Positions 16,981 through 25,574 of a stretch of DNA of 43,614 bases are shown piece by piece. The notes beneath the pieces are model-generated. The model was not told where the DNA came from. It worked only from the letters and a program-made list of their open reading frames with translations, and ran no database searches. The stretch lies in IMG/VR virus record IMGVR_UViG_3300044951_000465, positions 1 through 43,614 of that record; one strand, 5' to 3'. Source of the stretch: a virus. A program made the translations under genes and the position numbers. Positions within the stretch are counted from its first letter, which is position 1. Each line of letters starts with the position of its first letter.

Positions 16981-18710
16981 GGTCTTACGTCTCCCGGCTC
17001 AGTCCAAAGTATGGTTTTACCCATTTCGTAAAAACCATTTAACTCGTTTGATCTAAACTTCAAAAGTATGTGACGCTTTTGAATACGTGAATCTATCTTT
17101 TCTGTTGTTGCATCAAATGAGAATGGACCGTCTTCAATCGGTTGAGAATTGGCATAATCGTAACCAATGACACTGAGGTCAACGGAACCTTCTTGCAAAA
17201 AGTCAGGTTCAACACGAACCAATCTTGTCAATCGGTTCACACCTTGATTGGCAGGTAATCCGAAGTCAGCAGTCGTTATGTAGCTATCTATGGCACTTTC
17301 TTGATCGTCATCTACGGCATTTCTGCCACGTTCATGCAAGAACAGTTTATAGAGTTCAGTTGTGCTGGTTACAACGCCAACGTCAGTCGTTCCTGTATCG
17401 GCGTCTGTGCTTATCTTTGTGAAGTTTTCACCGACAGAGAATTCAGTCGATCCAATCAATTTGACATGAAAAGACGTTGCGCTACCATTGGCAACAATGT
17501 TCCCAATTGCCCCGGAAGTGGACCCTTTTATGCTGTTTCCAATGACGAATTCGCCCGTTGTTATCGTGTAACCAATGCTTCTTATCGTTCCTTTGTTAGA
17601 AGAACACATGATCGGATACTGAAACACTTGCGAGTAATAGCCAGATGAACGGTCTAATTCACAGTCGTACCACGTTTGTTCGCGCACGTTGTAGATTATG
17701 GCATGTGAACATTCCGTAGCATCACCCCTTGGGTAGAACCACCAAATCTCACCAAACCTTGGCACCTTCATAGCCCAAATCTTATTGCGATGCTCGTAGT
17801 TAAGGTTGTCAAACAACCAATTCAAATTGACGTTATTGGGTATCTCCTTGACTGTTCCACCTTCTGAGACATAGAAACGGTCGATACCTATCCAATAGAA
17901 AACACCGTCGTATTCTATGACTGAATTTTGAGCAACAATGGAGCAAGAACCTACGCGGGAGAACCTGAATATAGCTTGACCACCGATGTAGTCCATTCGG
18001 ATCAATTCCGTCAAAGTCCATAGCAAACCTGCCGCACCCGAACCTGAATGAATAGGGAAACCCTGTACGATCTTGGCCCCTGAAACACGCGCTGTTCCAG
18101 CATCACCCGTCGTATAGTTCTGAGGTTCGTTGGCGTTTGACCAAGTGACCTTTCCATCGGAACCATACAGCACTGCGTAGGGCGCTGAAACAAAACAGCC
18201 ACCACTAGCCACACCGTTAGCATCTGAAATAACTGTAAAAGCAGAAGAACCATCAGCAGCACCGACAATCAACTTATGCTCGGTCAAATCGTCAATATTC
18301 AACGCTGTTTTTGTAGGAACAGCCAGTACGATTGATTTGGTACTTCCTGCCGCAGCGTCGTACATCGAATCTGTAGACCACAGGTAATCAGTATCGCCTG
18401 TGAAATCAGAAGAAGGGGTTACATCAGAGACAGAAGAACCGCTGCCGTTGTTATCAACTTGAATCATCTCTATTTTCGAGTTAGAAAATGAGAAGATGTT
18501 GATCTGGTCACCACGGGACCAAACGATATTGTCTCTGGTAGGCCCAGAAATACGGTCTGAAATTAAAGAATAACCACCGATCTTTTTAGGACGACCACGT
18601 TGAAAACGAACCCATTGCCCGTCTGAATACATTTCACCGTCGAGCAGAGTCCCATCTCTTAGTATTCCGGGTTTTGAAGATAACAGTGATAGTTTTTGAA
18701 TTTCAGACAT
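16977..18710 (-). CDS. Tail nozzle / P22 gp10-like DNA stabilisation protein
   Basis: A 577-aa protein, almost all beta, with repeating blocks such as DNIVWSRGDQINIF, YAVLYGSDGKVTWSNANEPQNY, NSVIEYDGVFYWIGIDRFYVSEGG and GEIWWFYPRGD. This is the beta-propeller type pattern of podovirus nozzle proteins (P22 gp10 and T7 gp12-type hub). It should close the tail tube below the adaptor. It sits in the tail block after the fibre and adaptor genes. The frame ends within an ATGA overlap with the 973-aa gene. The role is inferred from fold-like repeats, size and order. Confidence 0.7.
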   Translation of the reverse strand: MSEIQKLSLLSSKPGILRDGTLLDGEMYSDGQWVRFQRGRPKKIGGYSLISDRISGPTRDNIVWSRGDQINIFSFSNSKIEMIQVDNNGSGSSVSDVTPSSDFTGDTDYLWSTDSMYDAAAGSTKSIVLAVPTKTALNIDDLTEHKLIVGAADGSSAFTVISDANGVASGGCFVSAPYAVLYGSDGKVTWSNANEPQNYTTGDAGTARVSGAKIVQGFPIHSGSGAAGLLWTLTELIRMDYIGGQAIFRFSRVGSCSIVAQNSVIEYDGVFYWIGIDRFYVSEGGTVKEIPNNVNLNWLFDNLNYEHRNKIWAMKVPRFGEIWWFYPRGDATECSHAIIYNVREQTWYDCELDRSSGYYSQVFQYPIMCSSNKGTIRSIGYTITTGEFVIGNSIKGSTSGAIGNIVANGSATSFHVKLIGSTEFSVGENFTKISTDADTGTTDVGVVTSTTELYKLFLHERGRNAVDDDQESAIDSYITTADFGLPANQGVNRLTRLVRVEPDFLQEGSVDLSVIGYDYANSQPIEDGPFSFDATTEKIDSRIQKRHILLKFRSNELNGFYEMGKTILWTEPGDVRP

Positions 18711-18772
18711 AGTGGTTTCCGTAAACTGTATGTATCAACGTCGGCCACAGTTTCGTTGCCTGAACTGGTTTA

Positions 18773-18781
18773 AGTATAGCA
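18773..18781 (-). promoter_or_regulatory. Candidate extended -10 promoter TGCTATACT
   Basis: In the 73-base gap before the nozzle gene the minus strand reads TGCTATACT, a match to TGnTATAAT-type extended -10 sites. No good -35 is visible. It would drive the nozzle and ejection-protein genes. Confidence 0.35.
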
Positions 18782-18783
18782 CA

Positions 18784-19083
18784 TTAAACGCCAACTGAGC
18801 CCGCCATGTCATCTTGCAACATCAACCAACTATAACATTTTACAAAGATATCTTCCCCAGTTATTGCAGCTACTTCTGAGTAAGGTACGTGGTATCTGCG
18901 AAAATCAACTTCTGCTATTTCATCATTGATCGGTTCAGAAGCGTAACCAGCAACATCAATAGTAACCGTGAACCTACTCAACGGGTTTCTGGTCCTACTA
19001 ACTTGCGCGGATACAATACGAAAATAGGCTCCGTTGAACGGTACGCCATACTTTGAATTAGATACGTTTACTTTTATCGCCAT
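18784..19083 (-). CDS. Small tail-associated hypothetical protein
   Basis: A 99-aa protein of beta character. The pattern RRYHVPYSEV...GEDIFVKCYSWLM near the C-terminus is one I have seen in short proteins next to phage fibre genes, though no function is assigned. It lies 10 bases after the fibre gene and ends just before a promoter-like motif, so it is probably co-expressed with the fibre as a structural or chaperone component. Confidence 0.65.
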   Translation of the reverse strand: MAIKVNVSNSKYGVPFNGAYFRIVSAQVSRTRNPLSRFTVTIDVAGYASEPINDEIAEVDFRRYHVPYSEVAAITGEDIFVKCYSWLMLQDDMAGSVGV

Positions 19084-19093
19084 TTGATACTCC

Positions 19094-21667
19094 TTATCCA
19101 GTTATCTCAGATGTCCAGCAGGTAGCTGACCATCGAATGGTTTTCGCTGCTTCTCCAGTCACGGTTATAGCCAACGCACCGTTGGTTGTATCTGCTGCCA
19201 CATTGACATCCCATGCAGCAGTATCTTCTGCCAATACTGTTTTCGTAACAGAACCAACTAAAGCAGTCGTTGCAGCAGAACCGTTCCTATCGATAACACC
19301 TTTAAACTCATATCCTGCTGATTCATTATCCGCATCAGTACGACGGGCAACGACAAGGATAGTGAATGCGTAAGTCGAATCGTTCGGTAAGACTACTTGA
19401 TTGTACGCACTTACTGTACTGGTATCCGATGTTAATGCAGTAGGGGTCGCATTGGTTGTAATTGTACCGAGAACGGTTGTCCCCATTTGACCTGCTGTAC
19501 CTCCACCAATGGCAGGCGTATAGTAAGAAGCAAACGCATATTTACCATAGATACTAGCTACAGAAGCCCCAACACCTATCGCGCATGAATATTTTGAATT
19601 AGAGGTACTAACACTAGCTCCATTTATCGCCACAGAGTATTGCGATGCTGCAGTACTAGAAGAACCGATAGCTATTGCACCAGTTTGATTCGCTATTGTA
19701 CTGGTTCCAATACTTATCGAGTCTACCCCGCTTGCTTTAGCTAATTTGCCAATCGCAATACCATTCGCCCCAGTCGCACCATAAGAAGCAGTGTTGTTGG
19801 TTATTACGGCAGCAAACGAATCCCCGCCAACGGAGTAAGAACCACCGATTGCTACAGAACCTGCTCCTGTAGCGCATACGGCTGCGCTTCCTGAACCATT
19901 AGAACCAATGGCTGTTCCATAATTAGCAGCACAGTTGGCCGAATCCCCAAGGGCTACACCCTTGACGCCGCTGCAAGCAGTCGCTGTTCCTATTGCAGTA
20001 GCGTTAGTTCCAGCACCAGCAGAATTATAGCCGATAGCGACAGTACAGGTGCCTGTGGACTGAGCGTAAGCACCTAGTGATACTGACAAACTTCCTGAAC
20101 CGATTCCAGATGCTTGTACTATCGACCACTTACCTGACGCGGAAGCATCCACACAAACAACTCTTACAGTTTGTCCAATCGGTACACTCCACGAATTGTC
20201 CCCTGTAGCAAACGTATCACTTCCTACTCTAGTTATCGCTATAGGGCTTCCTCCACCGTAATTGTAATAATAGAAATTAAATCCAACGCCTATTGCAGCA
20301 CAAGATGGTAGCGTTATCGCCCCTGATCCAGATGTTGTGCGAATTATCGAGCCAACATCATTAGCCACAACAGAATACGCAGTGGTCTTATCGGACACTA
20401 CCAACGTTGTACTGATGGTATCAATGCTACCTTGTAACTCAGCAAGAGCAGCGTTCAAATTGGTTGCTATAAGGTTTCCTGACGCGGCGGTTGTCAAACC
20501 GTTTGATGTGAACACACCAACCGAAGTACCGTTGACAGCTATCCCTAAATCTTGAGAAGAAGACTTGTAGATACCTGTGTTAGTCTTAGTTGCAAAGTTT
20601 ATAGCAGGAGAGGCAGCGGAACCATCGGTAGCACTAATTGAAGATACGACAGTGGTACTTTGTGCAGAAACAATGTCTGTTCCATCACAAAAAGCGATAG
20701 TTCTAGATGTCTGAGCGACAGTTACCCCTGTACCTAACGAAGTCTTGACGATTACACTGTTTGAAGTTGAACAATTGTTATACGTGTAGTAAATCGCAAC
20801 TACAGGAGGGACAATAACGGTTACTGTGGCCGATGGTGTACCTGTGAATGTCAACAGTTTGTTAGACGCTTCGGTAGGACTAAGCGTTATAGTTCCTCCA
20901 GCCGAAACATCTTTTGTCAATTGAGTGAAATTGTATTGGACGGATTTGCCCAATCCAATCGAATATAACGCTGAACCTGAGCAAGCTATTGTTAGAGATT
21001 CACCGGGTTGGATCGTGATGCTAGAAGCACCGTCAATCAATTCACTTGAATTCGGGTCTAATGTGACCGTCCCTGTTCCGCTATTTCTGAACAACAGGAA
21101 GAAGTCGTCGGCCAATGTTGCCACTGCGGAAAACGTGTAGGTGGCGACACCACCGGTATGAACCAATACTTTTGAACGATAGCTTGTATCTATGGTTATA
21201 CCTGCGGCAGAAGTAACGACAGGGTGAGCTTGGTTCAAACTTGTTGAAACAGCCTTGATACCATAACCGATCAACGAGGCTGCATCGGCTGAAGATGAGC
21301 CAACACCATAAGAAACAACTGCCCAAGTACCCGCTTCTGAGCTATTGTCAGTTACAAAGATATACTTGGCTACACCACTAGAAACAGTTGTAACAGTGTT
21401 GCCGATAGAATCAACAATGGTTACGCTGTTTGTCCCGATGTTACGAACTAGAAAATCCTCACCTTTACTGACTTCGGATGCAAACGGAAGCGTCAAAATA
21501 AGACCAGCGGAACAAGTTATATCCATTATCGAAGATATATAACCGCCCGTTCCATCGTAATTGAACGACCATTGCAGCGTAGAGTCCGTAGTGAATGTCT
21601 GCGAAGAGTAGGTCTGTCTAGACGGATTTACCGTATTTGAACCAAAAACATCGGAATAGGTTGTCAT
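19094..21667 (-). CDS. Tail fibre with YadA-like head repeats
   Basis: An 857-aa Ser/Thr/Gly-rich beta protein. Residues 1-430 contain repeated beta domains such as 'GTVTLDPNSSELIDGASSITIQPGESLTI' blocks. Residues about 525-710 hold a run of short motifs like VAIGYNS, TAIGTAT, VALGDSA, TAIGSNG, VAIGGSY, IAIGKLA, ISIGTST, IAIGSSS and CAIGVGA; these are the 14-residue-type repeats of YadA/Hia trimeric adhesin heads. The C-terminal ~130 residues (ending RWSATCWTSEITG) resemble a receptor-facing tip. It likely forms a trimeric host-recognition fibre. The start overlaps the adaptor gene. Confidence 0.8.
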   Translation of the reverse strand: MTTYSDVFGSNTVNPSRQTYSSQTFTTDSTLQWSFNYDGTGGYISSIMDITCSAGLILTLPFASEVSKGEDFLVRNIGTNSVTIVDSIGNTVTTVSSGVAKYIFVTDNSSEAGTWAVVSYGVGSSSADAASLIGYGIKAVSTSLNQAHPVVTSAAGITIDTSYRSKVLVHTGGVATYTFSAVATLADDFFLLFRNSGTGTVTLDPNSSELIDGASSITIQPGESLTIACSGSALYSIGLGKSVQYNFTQLTKDVSAGGTITLSPTEASNKLLTFTGTPSATVTVIVPPVVAIYYTYNNCSTSNSVIVKTSLGTGVTVAQTSRTIAFCDGTDIVSAQSTTVVSSISATDGSAASPAINFATKTNTGIYKSSSQDLGIAVNGTSVGVFTSNGLTTAASGNLIATNLNAALAELQGSIDTISTTLVVSDKTTAYSVVANDVGSIIRTTSGSGAITLPSCAAIGVGFNFYYYNYGGGSPIAITRVGSDTFATGDNSWSVPIGQTVRVVCVDASASGKWSIVQASGIGSGSLSVSLGAYAQSTGTCTVAIGYNSAGAGTNATAIGTATACSGVKGVALGDSANCAANYGTAIGSNGSGSAAVCATGAGSVAIGGSYSVGGDSFAAVITNNTASYGATGANGIAIGKLAKASGVDSISIGTSTIANQTGAIAIGSSSTAASQYSVAINGASVSTSNSKYSCAIGVGASVASIYGKYAFASYYTPAIGGGTAGQMGTTVLGTITTNATPTALTSDTSTVSAYNQVVLPNDSTYAFTILVVARRTDADNESAGYEFKGVIDRNGSAATTALVGSVTKTVLAEDTAAWDVNVAADTTNGALAITVTGEAAKTIRWSATCWTSEITG

Positions 21668-22293
21668 TTTTGGCCCCTGTTAGAAGACTTATCTGTCATA
21701 TTGCTTACGTTCTCTTTGTTGACTGCTGCGGCTGCACGGTCAAACATCATCTGGAATTCTTGCAACCGTTCGCTTGTCTTCAAGAACGGTTGAACCTCTA
21801 GCAACGTCGCATAGAGCAACAACTGCGGCGCATATTGTGTCGTCCAATTGGTTTGATTTGACGCATCCAACGGTTGCGGTCTTTCGTAATAGTTGACCGT
21901 TGCCGAATAACCCGCATCAGGGGTCGGAGCAATCAACCAATGTTCGTAATCGTAGTCTGAATACAAGGATGGTTCGTCTTTTAACGAGGTGTCAGGCCAA
22001 TATGACTGGAGGTATTGTAACCCTCTCAGTTTCAAAAACTTCTTGGAATTACCAACGTCAATTGAAAGACTCTCAGTTTCTCTCCAACGGGCAGGTTTCT
22101 CAATAACAGGGTTGCCAAGACTTAACGTGAAGTTCGCTATTCTAAGATAACCTAGACCCCGTATTTCGCTAGCCAAACGATTTTCAGCCAGCATTATGAA
22201 TCGAGGTATTTGTGCAGAAAACTCAGCGTCTGATCTTTCAGCGTAAAGCTGAATATCAGAAATCAAAGAATTGTAGGTAAGTGCTTCAGCCAT
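21664..22293 (-). CDS. Head-tail adaptor / tail tubular protein A-like (SU10-adaptor type)
   Basis: A 209-aa protein. The N-terminal helices (SLISDIQLYAERSDAEF...IPRFIMLAENRLASEIR) and the later YWPDTSL...YDYEHWLIAPTPDAGYSATVNYYERPQPL segment match the usual layout of phage adaptors of the T7 gp11/SU10 type, about 200 aa. It should sit under the portal and connect it to the nozzle. Its start overlaps the end of the zinc-ribbon gene and its stop overlaps the fibre start. Confidence 0.75.
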   Translation of the reverse strand: MAEALTYNSLISDIQLYAERSDAEFSAQIPRFIMLAENRLASEIRGLGYLRIANFTLSLGNPVIEKPARWRETESLSIDVGNSKKFLKLRGLQYLQSYWPDTSLKDEPSLYSDYDYEHWLIAPTPDAGYSATVNYYERPQPLDASNQTNWTTQYAPQLLLYATLLEVQPFLKTSERLQEFQMMFDRAAAAVNKENVSNMTDKSSNRGQK

Positions 22294-22510
22294 CTAACGC
22301 CTCATCTAGTGAAGGTCTGTGAACCGTAATATTTTCAGGTTCTCTTTGATGCTTGCGATAAGGATCAAGGTCGTCTGAACAAGATTTACAAACTAACAGG
22401 CCAGGAGAGTTAGGATCACCCCGTAGTTCGTACCGTTGCTTTTTCAATCTACACCGCATACATACCCCTAGCGTGGGACTGTGTTTGTCGATTGAATGAA
22501 ATAGCGACAT
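22286..22510 (-). CDS. Small zinc-ribbon phage protein
   Basis: A 74-aa protein with two CxxC pairs, C17-x2-C20 and C41-x2-C44, spaced by 20 residues, a clear zinc-ribbon pattern. The stretch PGLLVCKSCSDDLDPYRKHQREPEN is familiar from small proteins located between adaptor and head-completion genes of related phages. The role is unknown; a structural assembly factor fits the context better than a transcription factor. It begins one base after the stop of the 316-aa gene. Confidence 0.75.
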   Translation of the reverse strand: MSLFHSIDKHSPTLGVCMRCRLKKQRYELRGDPNSPGLLVCKSCSDDLDPYRKHQREPENITVHRPSLDEALDG

Positions 22511-22511
22511 G

Positions 22512-23462
22512 TTAGTAGTTGTAGACGCCGATATTCGGTATCAACGACACGGGAGAGTTATCTCGTTCTTCCATCTGTACTTCAGCCAAGGCATTTTGAG
22601 CCATTGTGGTACATAATCCGATACGTTCTTGTGGCGCACCAATGATTTCAAACGACAGGTTTTTAGCCAATTGCCAACAGATCGCATCCAGCCAACGCTG
22701 CGGAATGTCTAATGTTTCTGTAAGCGAACCAATATCGGCAATCTGACGCTGCCGATACAGTTGAACCGTGTTGTTTGCAGCAGTCGCATCACAAACAGGC
22801 CATGTGACCATAACCGGCGTCAACTGACGATCAAACCAGTATTGCAACGGTGTACCGGGCGAATGCTTATTCGGCAATGCCAAATAATCGTCCCTATTCA
22901 AACGATAGATAGGAACATCACGATAGCTTGAAATGTACTTCTTTTCAGTTATATCAACGACAGAAGAAGCTCGTAGTTTTACAAACGTCGTACCAACAAT
23001 ACCGTCCAACGAATACCACGCTGCCGTTTCTGTTGGAACAATCGTTTTAATGACGGTGTAGGTTATACCGTCATCAGAAATAGAAACTGTTACCGATGTT
23101 GCGATAGTGTCGATATAAACCATTCTGACATCAGTCGCAGTTGCAAATTCTGTTATTACTATGTCGCCCAGAGTCGTATCTGTCCCGCTGACTTCAGTCA
23201 ATGTGCGGTAATTGGCGTTTGTTACGTCAATTGTACCGTCAGACAGTGTGTAATGACTTTTGCCTTCTGAAAGAACAAGAAATTGCTCTTCAAGGCACCA
23301 TAGGTTCATCCCCAGATTGTGAAGATTCATAAGAACAAAATACAGATTGTTCTTAGCTATTTCGACTATCTCGGGGGTTTGTATTTCAGCAGAAAGGCCA
23401 ATACGGCGCATGGCCGTATCCAGTATTGTTGATATTTTGACGGATGTTTGACCAACAGTCAT
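22512..23462 (-). CDS. Head-completion/tail accessory protein candidate
   Basis: A 316-aa protein. It has an N-terminal helical part (ISTILDTAMRRIGLSAE...NNLYFVLMNLHNLGMNLW), a beta insert (about 75-175), then YRLNRDDYLALPNKHSPGTPLQYWFDRQLTP, a block I recognise from podovirus-like phages beside the adaptor gene. It is likely a tail accessory or packaged-DNA stabilising factor (P22 gp4-like in position). The gene starts the tail block after the lysis cassette and has a promoter-like motif 26 bases upstream, with AGGAG before the ATG. Confidence 0.65.
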   Translation of the reverse strand: MTVGQTSVKISTILDTAMRRIGLSAEIQTPEIVEIAKNNLYFVLMNLHNLGMNLWCLEEQFLVLSEGKSHYTLSDGTIDVTNANYRTLTEVSGTDTTLGDIVITEFATATDVRMVYIDTIATSVTVSISDDGITYTVIKTIVPTETAAWYSLDGIVGTTFVKLRASSVVDITEKKYISSYRDVPIYRLNRDDYLALPNKHSPGTPLQYWFDRQLTPVMVTWPVCDATAANNTVQLYRQRQIADIGSLTETLDIPQRWLDAICWQLAKNLSFEIIGAPQERIGLCTTMAQNALAEVQMEERDNSPVSLIPNIGVYNY

Positions 23463-23487
23463 TTTACACTCCTAAACAATACTGAGC

Positions 23488-23496
23488 AGTTTAACA
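23488..23496 (-). promoter_or_regulatory. Candidate extended -10 promoter TGTTAAACT
   Basis: The minus strand of the 59-base gap between spanin and tail genes reads TGTTAAACTGCTCAG. It matches the recurrent (T/A)GnTA(T/A)ACT motif of other wide gaps. The -35 is weak. It would start the tail operon. Confidence 0.35.
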
Positions 23497-23521
23497 TAAA
23501 ACTACAGGCAATAAAATTGGT

Positions 23522-24058
23522 CTATTTCACAATCTCTTTTGGTCGAACGTGCCAGTCGATGACCGCGTTGAATTCGGCAAGGCATTTGTCGAGTCGGGAG
23601 TAGTTTTCGGCAACATTGACCCCAATGGCTCGGGTGACTTCGGCCTGGTAGGCAAGATCAGCGGCACTTTCGGCAGGGGTCGCTGGAGTAGATGGGTCGG
23701 GGGTTGTGGGCAATCCGGTTTTAGCGCCACTGGCGTACTCCACCAGCACCCGGACAGAAGGGTCACACACCCCAGTAATAGCGTTGGCATACTTAAGGTA
23801 CTCAGATCGAGTTTCATCTAGCCTCCGTTGGGTTTCTGCAAGTTTCGCACTGAGTCGGTTTCCCGCCTCGACGCCCGCAAGATACTGCTGATGCGCCTCC
23901 TCTGCCTGAGCCGCAGCAAGTAATCTATGCCGATCCTCGCACTCAGTAGTAGCGTCAGAGCGAATAACCATAACACCCCAAGAAAGGCCAGCGATAATAC
24001 AAACGGTAGCAGCAAAACCGATCCAAACATTGCGGGGAATGAGTGCGAGGAAACCCAT
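23522..24058 (-). CDS. i-spanin (Rz-like)
   Basis: A 178-aa protein starting at ATG 24058, one base after the stop of the 35-aa peptide (TGACATG). It has one N-terminal transmembrane segment at about residues 11-31 (IGFAATVCIIAGLSWGVMVIR), a periplasmic Ala/Glu/Arg-rich coiled coil (about 45-80) and a C-terminal part. This is the Rz topology: an inner-membrane anchor with a periplasmic coiled coil. A different-frame lipoprotein gene is nested inside it, which strongly supports the call. The frame is open to 24106, but the later start suits the membrane topology. It acts after endolysin to fuse inner and outer membranes. Confidence 0.85.
   Translation of the reverse strand: MGFLALIPRNVWIGFAATVCIIAGLSWGVMVIRSDATTECEDRHRLLAAAQAEEAHQQYLAGVEAGNRLSAKLAETQRRLDETRSEYLKYANAITGVCDPSVRVLVEYASGAKTGLPTTPDPSTPATPAESAADLAYQAEVTRAIGVNVAENYSRLDKCLAEFNAVIDWHVRPKEIVK
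23527..23817 (-). CDS. o-spanin (Rz1-like lipoprotein) nested within Rz
   Basis: A 96-aa protein read in another frame inside the i-spanin gene. ATG 23817 has GGAGG five bases upstream. The N-terminus is a lipoprotein signal with lipobox LSGC and Cys24 as the lipidated residue; the mature part is Pro-rich (residues 28-65: many P, PKVP, PTRP). These are the hallmarks of Rz1. It should anchor in the outer membrane and pair with Rz. Overlap is nearly complete at the 3' end, ending five bases before the Rz stop. Confidence 0.85.
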   Translation of the reverse strand: MKLDLSTLSMPTLLLGCVTLLSGCWWSTPVALKPDCPQPPTHLLQRPLPKVPLILPTRPKSPEPLGSMLPKTTPDSTNALPNSTRSSTGTFDQKRL

Positions 24059-24059
24059 G

Positions 24060-24167
24060 TCATTTGTCACCCGAGTTGAAATCAACCAAATAAACCAATG
24101 CAACAACCGCGATTATCACCATTGGCACGCCGAAAGCTAAAAGGATTGGAATTTGTTCTGCGATCAT
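24060..24167 (-). CDS. 35-aa single-helix membrane peptide
   Basis: ATG 24167 overlaps the holin stop as ATGA, and its TGA is one base before the spanin start. The peptide has a hydrophobic core at residues 5-28 (QIPILLAFGVPMVIIAVVALVYLV) and a short polar tail ending SGDK. Being flush with both neighbours supports a real gene. It could be a second holin, antiholin or pinholin-like factor in the lysis cassette. Confidence 0.6.
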   Translation of the reverse strand: MIAEQIPILLAFGVPMVIIAVVALVYLVDFNSGDK

Positions 24168-24418
24168 TTGCTATCCAAGTAGTTTTTGAACACATAGCCG
24201 ACAAGTAACGTCGCGGGGGCAGACAGGGCGGCAAGGATGGCTGCAACGCCTGCGTCTGACTTACCGAGAGCTAAGGCAGTTAATGAATACTCATGTGCCC
24301 ATTCAGCTTGCACCCACAACATCCAGATGCTGATACCAAGAACTGAACGGCGAATGATTCCGCGCGTGTCCAGGAAGTCCCAGAATGCGGTGAACCAGTT
24401 GTTGAGCACTTCGGTCAT
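24164..24418 (-). CDS. Holin candidate
   Basis: An 84-aa membrane protein with hydrophobic segments at about residues 25-42 (VLGISIWMLWVQAEW) and 58-79 (GVAAILAALSAPATLLVGYVF), with a charged C-terminus (KNYLDSK). This two-helix pattern and size suit a class II holin. ATG 24418 overlaps the endolysin stop (ATGA) and has GAGGTGG upstream; an ATG at 24427 is less likely. It sits between endolysin and spanins. Confidence 0.7.
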   Translation of the reverse strand: MTEVLNNWFTAFWDFLDTRGIIRRSVLGISIWMLWVQAEWAHEYSLTALALGKSDAGVAAILAALSAPATLLVGYVFKNYLDSK

Positions 24419-24765
24419 TTTGTCCACCTCGCCATGCGCGGCCTGACATCGATATGCGTGAAGTTCTTGTACGAACCGATACCGTACCTTCCAGGGTACT
24501 TGCTGGTCAGATACTGCTGCACTTTGGCAGGGGATAAACCCTCAACCGTAATGTCAGCAGCCGTCCCTTTCATGTGTTGCGAATCTTCTTCGCCGCCCAC
24601 ACGTGCATTGTGTTCTTTGCAGCGACAACCACTGTTAATGTGAACAGGTTTACCGTATGTGGTACGAACGTCTTCCAGCACCCAAAGAAGTTCGTGATCA
24701 ACTGCGGCAAATCCGCAACCACATGCACAAGCGAACTCTTCACGTGAGAAGTGGGGGCTGATCAT
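24415..24765 (-). CDS. Endolysin, M15 family peptidase
   Basis: A 116-aa single-domain protein. The active site is clear: SGCR at 45-48, H64-x6-D71 (SQHMKGTAAD) and H104-x-D106 (THID), which are the zinc ligands and catalytic residues of M15A D,D-carboxypeptidase-like endolysins. It should cleave peptide bonds in peptidoglycan. No signal peptide is seen, so export depends on the holin. It overlaps the 55-aa gene upstream and holin downstream by ATGA. Confidence 0.93.
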   Translation of the reverse strand: MISPHFSREEFACACGCGFAAVDHELLWVLEDVRTTYGKPVHINSGCRCKEHNARVGGEEDSQHMKGTAADITVEGLSPAKVQQYLTSKYPGRYGIGSYKNFTHIDVRPRMARWTK

Positions 24766-24929
24766 TCCGGCTTTTCCTCTTGGTACTTGTCACAATGCGC
24801 GGCATGAGGGAACTCCCCACGATCAAATTCACAACAGGCCAGACGGTGTTGTTGCAATACCCAGAAACACGTCGCGCACTGATGCGTCAAATCACGCTCA
24901 GAACACCAACCGTATTCTTCAGGTCGCAT
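24762..24929 (-). CDS. 55-aa Cys/His-rich small protein
   Basis: ATG 24929 overlaps the previous gene's TAA (TAATG), and its TGA overlaps the endolysin ATG (ATGA). The product has six cysteines (C9, C18, C21, C32, C33, C46) and four histidines (H16, H28, H42, H45), including C18-x2-C21, suggesting zinc binding. No strong ribosome site is visible, so it depends on coupling. Nothing is known of its function. Its exact fit between neighbours argues that it is real. Confidence 0.65.
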   Translation of the reverse strand: MRPEEYGWCSERDLTHQCATCFWVLQQHRLACCEFDRGEFPHAAHCDKYQEEKPE

Positions 24930-25555
24930 TACGACGGATAGCCGGAAGGTTGCGAAATGTAGAAGTCCAACGTCGCAGTGTCTGTAACAGTATTCGTCAA
25001 GATACGAACAGCGGTTGAACCAAGGGTCGCAGTACCAGCAACGTCAGCCGTTCCAGCAGCAATAGCTTGGCTCCACGCAGCACTGTTACTAGGACTTGCA
25101 ATATCAAAAATATTGGCTGCAATCTGCTGTGGAGTGAAGTTAATCGTTCCGCTGATATCCGCCATCAACGAGGCACTGGCGTTAGATCGCCATTCGATGG
25201 GGATAGTTTGACTGACGGATGCCGCAGCATGACCTAGACCAAAAGTAGCCGCCCCTGCTGTTGTTGAAGAAGAAACCCCGGTCAAAGTTTTGAAGTATTT
25301 GGTGCCAGTAACAGTTGCATTGTTTGGACCAGTTAGACCTGTTTCAGTAATAGCGTTTCCATCAACATCCGTACCTGTCAAAGTAAACGACAAACCTGAC
25401 AAATTCGACGTACTGACAATACTGACTTTGTGCCCAAGACCGTCTGCTGTCGCTGTGGTCGTCGGGGTCCAAGGACCGGCACCAGTCAATGCGTTCGCGT
25501 TAAAACCTGCCGCTTTGATAGTAACTGGCGCAATAGAGATTTTGATAGGACGCAT
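24929..25555 (-). CDS. Conserved virion protein (minor structural, near capsid)
   Basis: A 208-aa Ala/Thr/Ser-rich beta protein with no membrane segment. The pattern 'SFTLTGTDVDGNAITETGLTGPNNATVTGTKYFKTLTGVSSST' is typical of phage structural proteins located near the major capsid gene; I cannot name the family. It follows a strong hairpin and lies between probable decoration protein and lysis cassette. It may be a minor capsid or head-fibre component. Confidence 0.65.
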   Translation of the reverse strand: MRPIKISIAPVTIKAAGFNANALTGAGPWTPTTTATADGLGHKVSIVSTSNLSGLSFTLTGTDVDGNAITETGLTGPNNATVTGTKYFKTLTGVSSSTTAGAATFGLGHAAASVSQTIPIEWRSNASASLMADISGTINFTPQQIAANIFDIASPSNSAAWSQAIAAGTADVAGTATLGSTAVRILTNTVTDTATLDFYISQPSGYPS

Positions 25556-25574
25556 TACTTACTCCCAAAATATA

